Below are positions 42,230 through 53,584 of a stretch of DNA of 64,000 bases, piece by piece. Position numbers and translations under genes: made by a program. Within the stretch, counting starts at the first letter, position 1; each line of letters begins with the position of its first letter. The notes beneath the pieces are model-generated. The model saw nothing but the letters and a program-made list of their open reading frames with translations. It had not been told where the DNA came from and ran no database searches. Origin of the DNA: Blasia pusilla (Eukaryota > Marchantiophyta > Marchantiopsida > Blasiales); assembly GCA_050084515.1 (NCBI GenBank), contig CM114273.1:31248001-31312000 (forward strand), read 5' to 3'.

Positions 42230-43020
42230 AATACAGTACTACTATGTCAGCTCAATCTAGGCGTGCAAAGTTGAAGATTTCATGTTTGGGTATTGATCAA
42301 TAAGAGCCTGCCCGCGAGATACCCACCATAGTCTAGCGGGACATTAGTGGTATTCCTGAGAATGGCTCCGATGATAGCACACGTGCTGGCCCAAAAATTG
42401 GGGATGGGGCCATTGAAGCGGATGTTGAAGAGACACATGTTGGACTATCGTCAAGACTCAATGAGGTTGATACTCAAACCGTCATAGATAAAGTCATGGA
42501 GGACATCATGGCCGAGTTAAAGGGTATCCTTGCCAAAGTACCTAAAGATCTACATCCGCATGTGGAATCCTTGGCCAAAAGGGAGTCAGATGAGGATCAA
42601 ACCGAGGTTGTAAGCTCACTTGGCTTGAGTCCGATTCACACTCACCCTAGCAGAGAACCGTCAACTGGACTTGGATAAAATGAGTGGAATGAGACTTCGG
42701 AAGATGGTATAGATGGTATGGATTGGCAAGCGTTTGGGAGTATGCCATAGTGGAACACACAGAGACTTTCAACTTGGGACGTACCAAATGTCTCACAGTT
42801 TAGCCCTTCTCAATGCAGTAGGGAGTCACCACCTCAAACAAGGAAAGGCATGTATGAAACTCCCATGAAGAACCCAGCGAAAGACCCTCATGGGAACGAT
42901 GCAAGTGGGCCGGCATTTTCTCAACCTACATTAGGAAGATCAGGCCACCACATAGATTGAGATGTTGTCCGTGAAGGGAAGATTCTTCTAGAGCGTGATA
43001 TGCAAACAGCGGAGTGTTTA
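42230..43020 (+). pseudogene. Low-complexity acidic coding remnant, unrecognised
   Basis: One frame reads through most of the interval with stops near 42302, 42332, 42676 and 42958. It is rich in Glu, Asp, Ser, Pro and Gln and includes the helical stretch MEDIMAELKGILAKVP. It may be the 3' part of the gene beginning at 40156. Function unknown. Confidence 0.3.
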
Positions 43021-43859
43021 TAGATCACTCGAGGGTCTCAAACCATGGATACCTTTTTTTAAGCCGAATGAGCCAAAAGGAGTAGGTGTTCATAGTGGAC
43101 AAGTATTTGCAAACTGATAGTGTCCCTGAGGTGCGTATGGTGAGCTGCTTACGCCAAATAGATTTTTTTTACCATATATGTGGACAATTATGTGCAAATT
43201 GAGGACTCTATATGGCGGTTGAACCACATGCGGTCAAAAGCACAAGCAATAGTCCCAACCCGGGCAAGTGGACAACAAAAAACATAAGGTGAAGATGTTG
43301 TTGTCCCTAATGGAGGGAGGAAATTTGGAAGGAGGTGAAGATGCGCTTGAATTGGTTAATCAATCAAAAAAGGTTAATGCTTCACAAGGAGCTTTATTCT
43401 TATGTAAATTGGTTTGACAAACTACGTTGTTTGTATTATGCTCTTTCACTGTGGGAGGGATGATTGATGGATGGATCCATTAGCTCTTATTCGGCCTGGG
43501 CGGGCGAATAGTCTTCACAGCCGGCTGCTACTCAACCGGCGGCTATTTTTCAACGTGGGCCATAAGGGCTGCCGGTGACAACCGGCTGCTACCAAGCCGA
43601 CAACTATTTTTCATCCTAGGCAGGAATGGCTACTAATCACAACCGGCTGGTACGCAAATGGACACTTTTTGCAGCCCATGCCGACGCATAGGATTCATAA
43701 ATGGATACTATTAAGACTTGTGTTTCTTCTTTCTTTGTAGGGACTGCAACAGAAGGAGGCAATGAAGAACCACATGACGATGCAACTTTGCCACCATGAG
43801 GGTTTGTGATAGATGAACTAGTACAAAAAACCCCTCTGGATGACTTAGAAAAATGACTA
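43021..43859. other. No gene recognised
   Basis: Only short open frames. The last GGCGGCTA-type words (near 43540) are followed by three related phrases with AACCGGCTGCTAC at about 43515, 43580 and 43640, a local 60-bp repeat. A possible splice acceptor (TTTCTTTGTAG) lies at 43740. Confidence 0.4.
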
Positions 43860-44240
43860 GATGTTACTCAAACCAAGCCTATGTGACTAAGTAATTACAT
43901 AACCAGACTCTAGTCATAAAAATTACTCCTAGTCGTATAAGTTGTTACTAAAACCTAGGGTGGTCATATTTGAGTCTCTTTCTTGTTACTCAACATAGTC
44001 ACTAAATATGACTTCACCTAGTCATTTTGTATGACTAGGTTAAGTCATAAGAAATGACTATACGAGTCATAAAGAATGACTAGACGAGTAATAAAGAATG
44101 ACTGGAGGAGTCATAAGGATTGACTAGACGCTTCATTAAGAATGACTAGACGAGTCATTAAGTGTGACCACTCAGAGTATTAAGCAATTAATTCATGCGT
44201 CATAAGAGAATGACAAAGTCATTAAAATGACTTGTCCATG
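43860..44240. repeat. Subterminal-type repeats of the CACTA element
   Basis: The word AATGACTAGACGAGTCAT and variants recurs about eight times, each a small dyad of AATGACT and AGTCATT around a GACGA-like centre. CACTA/EnSpm elements carry such short repeats near their ends, where the TnpA-type protein binds. The position beyond the 3' end of the minus-strand CACTA genes fits. A CTAGTACAAAAAA phrase at 43819 could be the decayed terminal repeat, but I cannot show its partner. Confidence 0.55.
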
Positions 44241-44943
44241 TCATTTACAATCCTATTCACTGTCAATATCCAAATAACTATACCATTTATGCATAACGGA
44301 TTGCTTTATTGCTAACAAAAATGTGTACATGAAATCGGCATTTTAGTCCATTTTGTATCCATGAATATGAATTACTCCTTCCTATATATCCTCCCTACAC
44401 CAATCACTACTTCTCTTACATCCATGCAATGGAGATGCAATTATGTATCTGTTGTATAGTCATAATACTACTAGCATCGTGTGAAAGCATACAAGCACAT
44501 TCCTCATGTGCCAACCCATCCATTTTGTAGAATCTGATCAGTTTTTCATAGTAAAAAATCCTTGTCTATTGAAAGATACAGCTAGCAAATTTTTCTTACA
44601 TCCAATTGTGGCCATAAGTCCAAAGCTACATAATGGATCCATACACCCTGAAATGGAATATTTTCTTACGTCAGAAGAATGCCTAGTGAATTATAGTGAA
44701 AGATGGTGATCAATGAAGAACACAATATCTACTTCTCATTGCAAACTCCCCCCTCTGATATTCTCAAAATTGAGACATAAAATCCAAGTACATCTCTGTT
44801 GTCATACTCAAAACTGAAACACAAACATCAAATTCCTCTACTTATGAGTACAAAAGTTACAAGTATATGGAGCTCACCACACTCAAGAGGGATGTCAAAG
44901 GGAAGGTTTACTCAAAAATTCTACACACAAAGCGAAAGTGCCC
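44241..44943. other. CACTA 3' non-coding region, no gene recognised
   Basis: AT-rich sequence between the subterminal repeats and the last exon of the minus-strand CACTA gene. It would include the 3' untranslated region. Open frames here lack recognisable domains. Confidence 0.4.
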
Positions 44944-47900
44944 CTATTTCTCAAAAGGCATAACAATATGAGATGGCCATAACACTACACTATCAATGGC
45001 ATCTCCAGCATAAATCTGCGGTGGATCGTCAACCATATTTGGAAATGGAAATACATATTTCTTCTTGCAGACCTCTCTCAAATGGAGAACAAAATGCCCA
45101 TCTGGAATGTCACATCCATGGAAAGTAGAACATCCATCATGCAAGCTGCCATAACCTACGACCACAGAGGGGTTCTCACGTGATATCAACTGCTGCAATG
45201 AAGGCACATCATATTTCAACACCAGCTTGGTAGCCTTTTGGGTCCTCTTCCTGAGTGTTGCTCTTCTCACCACCATTGGCTTTTGCAGAAGATCCAACTG
45301 ATCCAACTCCATGGGTCCACCACTCCCCAACATCCCTGCCCTATCCTCATTCTCCTCTGAAAATACCGTGGCCTCCAGATTGCATCTCCGCAATGTCCTT
45401 ACTTGGCGTTTGCCTAAAACGGTCGGGGCCTCATCTGTGGTATCTACAATCATAATCAACAAGAACGTCTCACTACCCTTTCAAATAGATCATGATTTTC
45501 AACAACTTCAAATTAAAATGTAGAACATCACTCTAAACTCACATACTTGAACTCAAAGGGTCACCCGCAAACACATTAGCTTTAACCTCTCTTGTGCCTC
45601 CCATTTTCTTTGGACCAGTTGGTGCAATGCCAACATCTGTATCTAGTCCTCTTACTGTATGAACACCCTTGGCAACCTGTGGAAGAACTGGAGGCGAAGG
45701 CACAATAGTGACGAGCTTCGGAGAGGGTGCACTCTCCCTTGAAGGTGGTCCGCTAATTGGGTGAGGAGAGGATACACTCAACGGCACAGAGGCAATTGCT
45801 CCATTGGGAGTAGGGCCTCGATCACTAATTCCATGAGGAGAGGATACAACTCTTGGATTTTTTGATCTCTCCTCGGAACCCCTTATGTCCTCATGGTCCC
45901 TTCTCAAGCTCATGGAAATCAATTCCATCAACTTTGTGAAGTTCTCTTGTTGATTAGCAACAGCAATCTTTATGCTTACCTCTGGCACGTCCATGCTGCT
46001 AGAGAATGCATCCATGTGATCAATTATCTAAGTCACAGACTTGGGCAACAACTCCTCCATAAACTTTAATCGGGCAGAGATCTCTATCAACTCAAATGTT
46101 CCTGTCGCGTGAAATACAAGACCTGGATCTCAGTCTATATCAACAAGCATGTACTAGAAATACACTAGATTCACCTCTACTCTAAAGCAACCAGATGATC
46201 ATACCTTCTTTGACACTGTACTTGTACCATAACTCCTTTGGTTCTTTGCCTCCTCGTGCACCTTCTCTTTTCTCTACAACACATATTACACCGACCAAAT
46301 TCAGTCTACCAAAAACCAATTGCCAAACTATATGCATGGTGGTAATAGAAATTAAAGATGGGTCCTTCAATATTATCCATACCAGGCGTTCTGCAATTGG
46401 TGCATTCCCTTTTCTTCCTACAGGGTTTGGATTGGTCACCGCTGCCCGTGCTTTGGACATCTGCTCACTCTTTGTCTTTGCACTCTCGCTCATGAAGTGC
46501 GTAAGTCTCCCCCATTGGTTGGGGTCTACATGAGGTGGTGGGGCCACTTTCTTGCCTCCTCCAACTTCTTTCCATGTGTGACGCAACCTAAATCTCTCCG
46601 TCTTGAGTATTCGTTGTGCATATTCCTCCAAACATGGAACAGCCACTCCATTGCCTTTTTTTCCAACATACTCCCATCTAGCAGAAATATCACTCAACAT
46701 CGAATTCCAATCCCCTGAGTGTTGGTCTGAAAAAGTCACAATGGAGATGTCAAGCCATCGCAACACCTCGGCTCTAAAATCTGCTTGCCACCTATTCTTT
46801 CCTTCTGAAGTTGTGGTGATCCAACCAGAGTTGTTCACACCCACTTTTCTGACTTTCACCCCCTCGCCTTGCACACTGCTCTCAATCATTGAGTTTGGTG
46901 TGTATGTTGTCCCTATGCTTGCCTGTCGCAAGCTTAGAGTCGTATAGTTTGCTGCACACATCAATATCTTCAGTCAAGACTGCTGCCCACTAAGCAAGTC
47001 TTTATGCCTACAAATAGACTCTATGCATTGATGTCAGGTCACTTACTAATTAGTGAAAACACGAGGAAGAAATTCTCCAAATAGGGATGATACTTCTCTA
47101 TATATATATGTGACTTGCTATTACCTGTAGCCTTTGTCATTTGCACTCCTTGAGTGGGTCCTAGCCCCAACCATTGAGGTTGTCCATACATTTCTGGAGT
47201 GCTATTATTGAGTCCATAAAGGTATTGGCTACTTCCAAACCAATCTTGACTATTTGGCACCGCATGATAAGGTCCCTCGGTGTAGTTGGAGAATCCACCC
47301 TACATAGAGTCTACACATGACATATATGTCAATGTAGTACAAACACATCACACAACCTTCCCACCATCCTATGATGTATAATGAAAGAGAAATTTGATAT
47401 TGCAAATCGATAGATTCGTACTATTCCACCCTTGCCCCATTAGACAATATCCACCGTATAAGGAACTTGGCTTGGATTTATGTGCATAGGGTCCATCTCT
47501 ACCGCCTTGAGACATGATTGCCTATCCCTCTCCACTATATTGTACACCCACTTGCTGTTTGAGAGGAATACGACTTTCAATTCACGCCGGGGTGCAACAT
47601 CCCTTTGCCCAAGTAGCTTGCCCCCCAACTGTCCCTTTCTGCCAATGCAATGCAACCCACCAATTAGAGACAATTTCTTTCAAATGCCACTAACCTTGAA
47701 ACACGATTGTATATACACATCTTGTCTAATTGATCAGAAAAATTACCTTTTTCTTCTTTCCCCCAATAGTTGATGGACAGGGCCCCTTAGGAGCTGGAAG
47801 CTCATCCGAGCCTGATTGATCCTCTTCACCAAAGTTTGCAACAAACTCTGGATCACAAGTGGGAGAGTCTTCACCTCCAGACTGAGCATCAATGTCATCA

Positions 47901-48070
47901 GTAGATTCAACCATCGCTGCTAATACCTTTCCAAGCAATCGAGAGCTCCTCCGCTTCGGTCCAAGATGGAGAGGCTGCCTCTTTGCATGTCGTGGGGCAC
48001 GTACTTGCTTAGAACACGCCTCCGCGCTGCACATGAGGACGAGTTTTTCAAGAACAAGAATTATGCACAA
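44944..48070 (-). pseudogene. CACTA/EnSpm second gene (Transposase_24 / TnpA-like)
   Basis: Segments on the minus strand: 48070-47730 (basic-acidic N-terminus), 47673-47440 (GRKGQLGGKLLGQRDVAP then a V-F region), 46964-46182, 46015-45539 and 45462-44944. The central one has SGDWNSMLSDISARWEYV, a helical block and NQWGRLTHFMSESAKTKSEQMSKAR followed by GRKGNAPIAERLV. That is the pattern of the plant EnSpm Transposase_24 family (W-x-x-L, K-x-x-S, a basic helix, then a G-x-x-x-I-A-E step). The last has DAIDSVVLWPSHIV, as at the end of DUF8039. These proteins bind the element's subterminal repeats. Several introns with usable GT-AG sites separate the parts; coding status of each piece is uncertain. 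Confidence 0.6.
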
Positions 48071-48304
48071 TGCTTATGATTCATTCATAAAGGCCCAAAC
48101 CTTAGTGCTCAATATGTCAAAGCTTACAATTCAACGCCTCTCTGTTCGAGTTCTTCCGCCAATGTTTTAAGGCGTCTGTTCACTTAAGCCGCGCGGGCCT
48201 TAAGAGGGTCACATATTTCATTCACACTTTCCATCAAATATCTTTAAAAAAAACAACCTACATGTCCCATGCCCAATGATAGAACATACCACACAAATAT
48301 TTCT

Positions 48305-48480
48305 TTAAGAACCCATGACATCATTAAGTTCCTCTACAATCTTAATGTTGCCTTCCCATCTTTCTATCCTCATCAATGGTACATAATGACTTCCAATAGT
48401 TGTGACAAGTTGAACCGTTCTATTGGGAGCTTGAAAAGCCCCGTGGCCATCTAAACTGAACTTCAAAGTATTACTTGATA
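48305..48480 (-). pseudogene. CACTA transposase C-terminal tail on the far side of the LTR insertion
   Basis: If the inserted element and one copy of its target duplication are removed, the reading frame of the DUF4216 segment at 53585 continues here for close to 60 codons before a stop. An unbroken frame across the empty site is good evidence that the two parts were once adjacent coding sequence. Confidence 0.55.
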
Positions 48481-48484
48481 CCGT
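48481..48484. repeat. Target-site duplication, left copy (CCGT)
   Basis: CCGT immediately precedes the LTR start TGTCGT and recurs directly after the LTR end ACGACA at 53585-53588. With LTR edges chosen one base differently the duplication can be read as ACCGT (5 bp). Confidence 0.7.
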
Positions 48485-49707
48485 TGTCGTATAGTAAAAT
48501 CAGCCAGTGTGTAAACTCCTTCCTTGTTAAGTGTTAGATAGAGTTTTATTAGTATTAAGTAAATTAGCTTGGGAAAATGAAATTCCCATATTTAAACCTC
48601 TTTATGGTGCCTCTTTTAGGGTTTAGGGTTTAGTGAGGTTGGTGCTTTAATGACAAGCAAAAGTAGGTTTGGTTGGTGGCTAGGTTAGTTGGGATAATTT
48701 GGAAAATATAAAGTGGGTAAAAAATGATATTTTGGAAAATATAAGAGGAAATCTACTTGTGTCAAAATGTGATTGGCTAAGCCTCGAGAGGAAGCCATGT
48801 GGCACAAGATAAGATTAGCTCTATTTTGTACTCTTGTGGATTACTTGTGAATATATAAAGAGGAGGGACCTTCAAGGGTTCATCACCTTCTATTCCAGAT
48901 CTTGAGTCTCTCGTGTCACTCTTGAGTGTATGGCTTTGGGATTGCTTTCTCCTCCAATGAGAGTGGATCAGCCCTCTTGGGAGAGTAACTTGACCATGGT
49001 CTATTCTTCGAGAGGTTTCTAGAGTGTGGTGTGTGTATGGAGATGAGAGGTTTGTCACCTTCGAGAAGTTTAGTCATACTAAAATAATGAATGTTTTGGC
49101 TTGTTATTTTCCCAATGAGAGTGGATTATCCCTCTTGGGAGAATAACTCCGCCAAAACCCATTTTTGAGGAGAGTAGAGAATGTCTGTTAAACATGGATA
49201 GGGGTGGAGCACGAGTTGTGTCCGACTTTCCTTTCCTCAATCCATACAATGTCAAGATATTCTTTGTAGATAGGCACTGATTCACTCGCTATTTAGTTTA
49301 TCACTTTGGGAAGGCGTTCATGAACTAGGTCATTTAATCTCCAACTCCGGTGATCCTTCCTATTGTCACATATGGAAGGATATGGGATTGTACTTTGTAT
49401 GTCCTTATATAGCGATCCATGGACGTCAATAGGCCTGCTCAAGTAGGGTTTAACACTAGTTGTGCTATCTTCCTCGTGTACAAGCGTAAAATAGTTTATA
49501 GGGATTTTATGGTTATGAATTTAGGGGTCCGAAAAAATGATCGCCTTGGCACTTCCATTTGTGATACCAGTCGCGAGAGAATGGAGAGTATACATAACAA
49601 TTTTATATTGAAAAAGGAGATCTCCTCAGAGAATTCATCTTGCATCGACCACGTCTGCCGCAACTAGAAGGCCTGCCCTTACTCGAAGAAAGACTCTCGA
49701 CACGACA
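48485..49707 (+). repeat. 5' LTR
   Basis: Length is 1223 bp. A TATA-like TATATAAAG lies near 48851. Within it a 40-bp phrase (CCAATGAGAGTGGAT then CCCTCTTGGGAGA) occurs twice, at about 48953 and 49110. The last 240 bp match the 3' LTR remnant with about 85-90 percent identity by eye, including a 5-8-bp insertion difference near 49530. LTR ends are TGTCGT and ACGACA. Confidence 0.85.
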
Positions 49708-49709
49708 AA

Positions 49710-49725
49710 TGGTGCTTCCATTGAG
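49710..49725 (+). promoter_or_regulatory. Primer-binding site
   Basis: TGGTGCTTCCATTGAG begins two bases after the 5' LTR. It starts with TGG, complementary to a tRNA CCA end. It resembles a TGGTGCTTTCATTGAG-type site that I recall from other plant gypsy elements; the donor tRNA was not identified. Confidence 0.7.
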
Positions 49726-49746
49726 AGATCTTTGAGGCGGTAGATT

Positions 49747-52030
49747 GTGTTTGCAAGTTGGAGTCTTATCAAGATGACTACTTTTGGTAGTAATTCATCA
49801 ATGGGAACTAAGGGAGCTGAGGATCTTCTATGCACTTTGACAACATTGTTGAGCCAACAAGGAGGAGTTCACATAGGAGAGCAAAGATCAACAAGGGCTC
49901 TTCAAGCGATTGTAAAGAAGTTGGGAAGATTTGATAAGAGGAATATCACCAAGTATGTTTGAGAGTACGTCTGTGAGATGGAGATAAACCGTGTATCCAA
50001 AGGTGATATGGTGTCAAGTTTTGAGTTAGTTGTAATACCAGAGATTCGTAGTCAAGTAAAGAAGTTGAGAGCAAAAAATCCAACCTCGTGGGAGGAGTAT
50101 GAGTAGTTGCTGAAAGGAGAATTATTCGATGATGATGTGGATCGGGTGACTAAGAGGAGTTTTTTAGAATGGATAGAGCAACATCCAAGAAAGGGAATGA
50201 CTCCAAATGAATTATTGCGTGAGTTTGAGAAGCGGTTTTTTCAACTTTCTTCTTCCGAAAGAGAAACTCTAGACTTGAGGAAAATTGAGTTATTCCTTGA
50301 GGCGACTGACGATAATTTGGAGGACAAGCTTTTCATAATGTCGGTGGACAAGACCAAAGAAAGAGGTGTCAGCACTAATTGGAAGAAAGTGGAAGAAGTT
50401 GTTGCTATCCTTTCAAAGAAAAATCGAAGTAGAAGTAGAACTGCATTATTAAAGTCGGAGGTATTAATTTCAAATCCATTGCCTAAGCCTGTTTCAACAA
50501 AACTTGAAGATTTTGCTATAGACGAGTTGGTTCAAGTATAAATGGATAAGCTTAAACTTGATAGGAATCCTAGTATTGGTGCTCCTTCAACAAGTAGGAA
50601 CTTTGTGAGAAGATGTTTATTGTGTGATAGTGTTGAGCATCAACGTCGAGAATGTGAGGAGTTTTCAGAAGCTCTTAGGAATGGAATAGTAAACTTCAAA
50701 GATGGGAAGATTCATTCAACGTAGACTGGTATGCCGTTGAATACCAACTTTGGTAGAGGAGGAATGAAAGGCTTAGTGAGAAGTCAAGTAGGAGTTGTCA
50801 CTACGGCATTAGATTCCGATACCTTTGCAGTAAAAATAGAAGCGCCTATTGTATCTGTAGCTAAAAGTGAATCATTCCAATTCCTCGAGAAGTGATGATA
50901 CGAGGGGCAGAGACTATCCGTCATCTGACTGGATGGGATGATCCAGCGGAAGCTGGGTGTGTTAAAGTATACCTAGCACAAGAGAAACATGTGAGTTGGA
51001 AAGATGCTAGTGTGGAGGACAAGAGGAGACGCGACAATGATGGTGTTGATCTCGAGGAAGCTGCAAGAAGAGCGAGGACCGCAAGAAGGAAAGGGCAACC
51101 AGAGGCGCAACCATCAAGAGAAGAAGGACCTTCTCCATCTGAATCTATGATGGATTCTCAAATGAAAGATGGAGTGAAGGAGAAAGAATTTAGATCTTCT
51201 CAGAAGACCAAGGGTAAGACTCCTACATACAAGTTGCAGTCTGATATAGAGACAAGCACGAATTTAAAGGAAATTCTTGAGGAGAGGATTTTGGATGCGA
51301 AAATAGAGTTTTCTTTGAGGAAAGTCTTGGGCATAGCCAAACGTGACTTTCATGAGTTGATCATAGATGTGATCAAAAGGAAGAGGCAGATGACTGCATA
51401 TATGGTGATGGTGAGGGCTTTGGCTACTGACATCACAGAAGAAGAAGATGAAGAGCTTTGCCAAGTTTTTGGACAAAAGCTTGACTTACGGGGAGACGAG
51501 GCGAGAGCTGGAGAAGCCTTGACAGAGCAAGGTGAAGAAAGGCACAATGGTGGATATTATTCTCGATCATATTGGGCGCGTGCAACGACGGAGGCTAGAG
51601 TTCGACTTGGATCTCTTCAAGAGTCAGTTCTGGCTCTCGTTGATCATGGTTCGGAGATCAACATCATGTCGCAAAGTGTTTACGACAAAGGGATGTGGCC
51701 AATTGATATAGGGCATGGATGGTTACTACGAGCGGCTAACAACCAAAAAGGTTAACTCTACGGTGCTTTTCCATCCGTCAAAACTCGTATCGGAGATGTG
51801 TTGATTGAGCAAAATTTGTTTGTTCAGAATGGAGTTGCTTATCCTGTGATTATTGGGCAACCTTACATCACAACATCTAGAATGGAGACCAAAATCATGG
51901 ATGATGGGTCTCATTATGCCCGTATTAGAAGTCACGATGGAACAAGATCGGTTCAATTCCTTATTGTATGAGTAGGTCATGAAAGGAACACGGAGAAGTT
52001 GAGAGATGTTCCTATGAAGGTAGAGAAGGA
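49747..52030 (+). pseudogene. Gag and aspartic protease of the nested gypsy element
   Basis: Open segments 49747-49960, 50107-50541, 50542-50724 and 50892-51755 make up Gag and Pro, with stops at 49960, 50104, 50539, 50722 and 50893. The Gag region contains SSFELVVIPEIRSQVKKL and FLEWIEQHPRKG. A knuckle-like CLLCDSVEHQRREC (about 50615-50655) lies at its end (C-x2-C-x4-H-x4-C). The protease is seen at SVLALVDHGSEINIMS (about 51620-51670), where the usual D-S/T-G reads D-H-G, so it is probably inactive, and continues to VAYPVIIGQPYI. Stops are nonsense changes rather than many frameshifts. Confidence 0.75.
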
Positions 52031-52196
52031 GTTTTCGGATTTTTAGTTAGCACTCCTGTAGAGTGGGAATATGGGGGTGTAGAGAAAAGAAAAAGTCTTC
52101 CGCTAGCAGAAGGGGAAGAATCATATATGTGTAGGTGTGGGTTTTCTCAATATTTTTCTTCGTGATCTAGTAGATTCCAAATGATGAATGTAATGA

Positions 52197-53345
52197 ATGA
52201 AAAAAAAACATTTTATGACAAAAAAAGGTTTGTTAAAATACGAGGGTGTTCTATTAAATGAAAAGTTCATTAGTGGGATGTATGAAGAAGAGGGTTTTGG
52301 AGATAGTCTTGAAGAGGTGTTTACCCAGCTGAGCACCGATTCGCTGGATACAAGTATGATTACAATTCACTCGCGTGAGTTACATGAAGAAATATCAAGG
52401 TTCATGGAAGGAGAAAATGAATATGAATGTACGGAGAAGGAAGCGGATGGGCACGAGTTTGAGTCTGAGGAACATCCCATGGAGGCACAAGTGCACACAA
52501 AATACAAGACGGTGGCCTGGAAGGTGAAACCAATGGCTACTCAACTACCAGAGGGTTGTGGGAGACAAGTAGAGCGTGCATCAATGGAGCGAAGTCTGCG
52601 GAATGTGAGGAAGATATGACACAAGTTCACAAAAGAGACTCTAGATCGTCTGCAAATTGGAGGGGATGAGTTTCTCACATAAATTGAAAGGAAAAGTTTC
52701 GGGAGATGTTAAGGAGACATGGTAAGGCCTTCTCTTTTACTACACAAGAAATTGGTTGTGTACACACGAGTGTGGTGGCACCGATGGTAATTTTCACAAT
52801 TCCACATGTGCATTGAGATTTGAAACCCATACCAGTACCACGAGCTATGATTCCCAAGAAGATTAAGTTATTGAAGGAGAAGATGCAGATGGGTATCTTA
52901 GAGCCATCTATGGGGCCTTACTCGAGTCGATGGTTCATTGTGCCGAAGAAATCAATAGCTCTCCGATTCATTCAAGATATGAAACCAGCAAATAAGGTAA
53001 CCATTCGAAATATGGGAGCGGGGCCTAGAATAGATGAAGTCGTAGAAGCTTCTACAACCCGTGCTATCTATTCGATAGAAGATTTGCTCGGGATATGATC
53101 AATTCCAAATAGCTATGGAGAGTAGAGATATTACCACTATGCGCACTCCACTTCTTGTAAGAATGTGCACATTAGCTCAAGGAGCAACAAATTATGTCGC
53201 TCACATGCCGAGTGCAATGAATAAAATCTTGAGAGAGTTCATTCATGAGAAGAGAATTCCTTTTGTAGATGATATTCCTATAAAGGGATGTGCGAAAGAA
53301 GATAGGATTGAGAGGGTTGTGAAAGATCGGAGTAGAAAGTTTGTG
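52197..53345 (+). pseudogene. Reverse transcriptase fragment of the nested gypsy element
   Basis: After an acidic linker (52197-52619) and a short broken stretch, RT begins with MKPIPVPRAMIPKKIK (52820). It continues GILEPSMGPYSSRWFIVPKK, FIQDMKPANKVTIRN and YSIEDLLG, then in another frame RDITTMRTPLLVRMCTLAQGATNYVAH and VDDIPIKGC, which carries the Asp-Asp of the active site. It stops near 53345, where LTR sequence begins. This RT type (with DIPIKGC) is found in plants and fungi. The frame change near 53095 and missing C-terminus make it inactive. Confidence 0.85.
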
Positions 53346-53584
53346 CTAACTTCCTCATGTACAAGCGTAAAATAGTTTATAGGGATTTTATAGTTAGGAA
53401 TTTTGGGGTCCGATGTTACGAAAAAGTGATCGCCTCGGCACTTCCATTTGTGAGAGAATGGAGAGTATACATAATCATTTTATATTGAAAAAAGATATAT
53501 TCTCAAAGAATTCATCTTGCATCGACCACGTCTGCCGCAGCTAGAAGGCCTGCCCTTACTTGAAGAAAAACTCTCGACACGACA
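53346..53584 (+). repeat. 3' LTR remnant
   Basis: Corresponds to the last 240-250 bp of the 5' LTR (49459-49707). The junction with RT lies in TTGTGCTA, which also occurs at the matching point of the 5' LTR, so a microhomology deletion removed everything between. Confidence 0.85.

Larger units (their letters stand above)
36460..43620. repeat. Region scattered with the motif GGCGGCTAA / TTAGCCGCC
   Basis: GGCGGCTA or its complement TAGCCGCC (and one-base variants) recurs dozens of times on both strands from about 36460 to 43550. Dense patches lie at 36460-36760, 37145-37260, 37430-37880 and 41370-41830, with single copies near 39010, 39170, 39560, 40010 and 41115. Outside this interval the motif is rare. 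Shared use of one motif over 7 kb suggests a single element or repeat family, much like the ACCCGTCGG motif in the first 9 kb. Confidence 0.6.
48485..53584 (+). mobile_element. Ty3/gypsy LTR retrotransposon nested in the CACTA element, internally deleted
   Basis: The 5' LTR (48485-49707) starts TGTCGT and ends ACGACA, an inverted pair. A primer-binding site follows after two bases. Gag, protease and the first part of RT are present; the rest of RT, RNase H, integrase and most of the 3' LTR are gone. The 3' LTR remnant ends at 53584 with the same ACGACA. A 4-5-bp target duplication flanks the whole. It is non-autonomous as it stands and orientated opposite to the CACTA genes. Confidence 0.88.
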
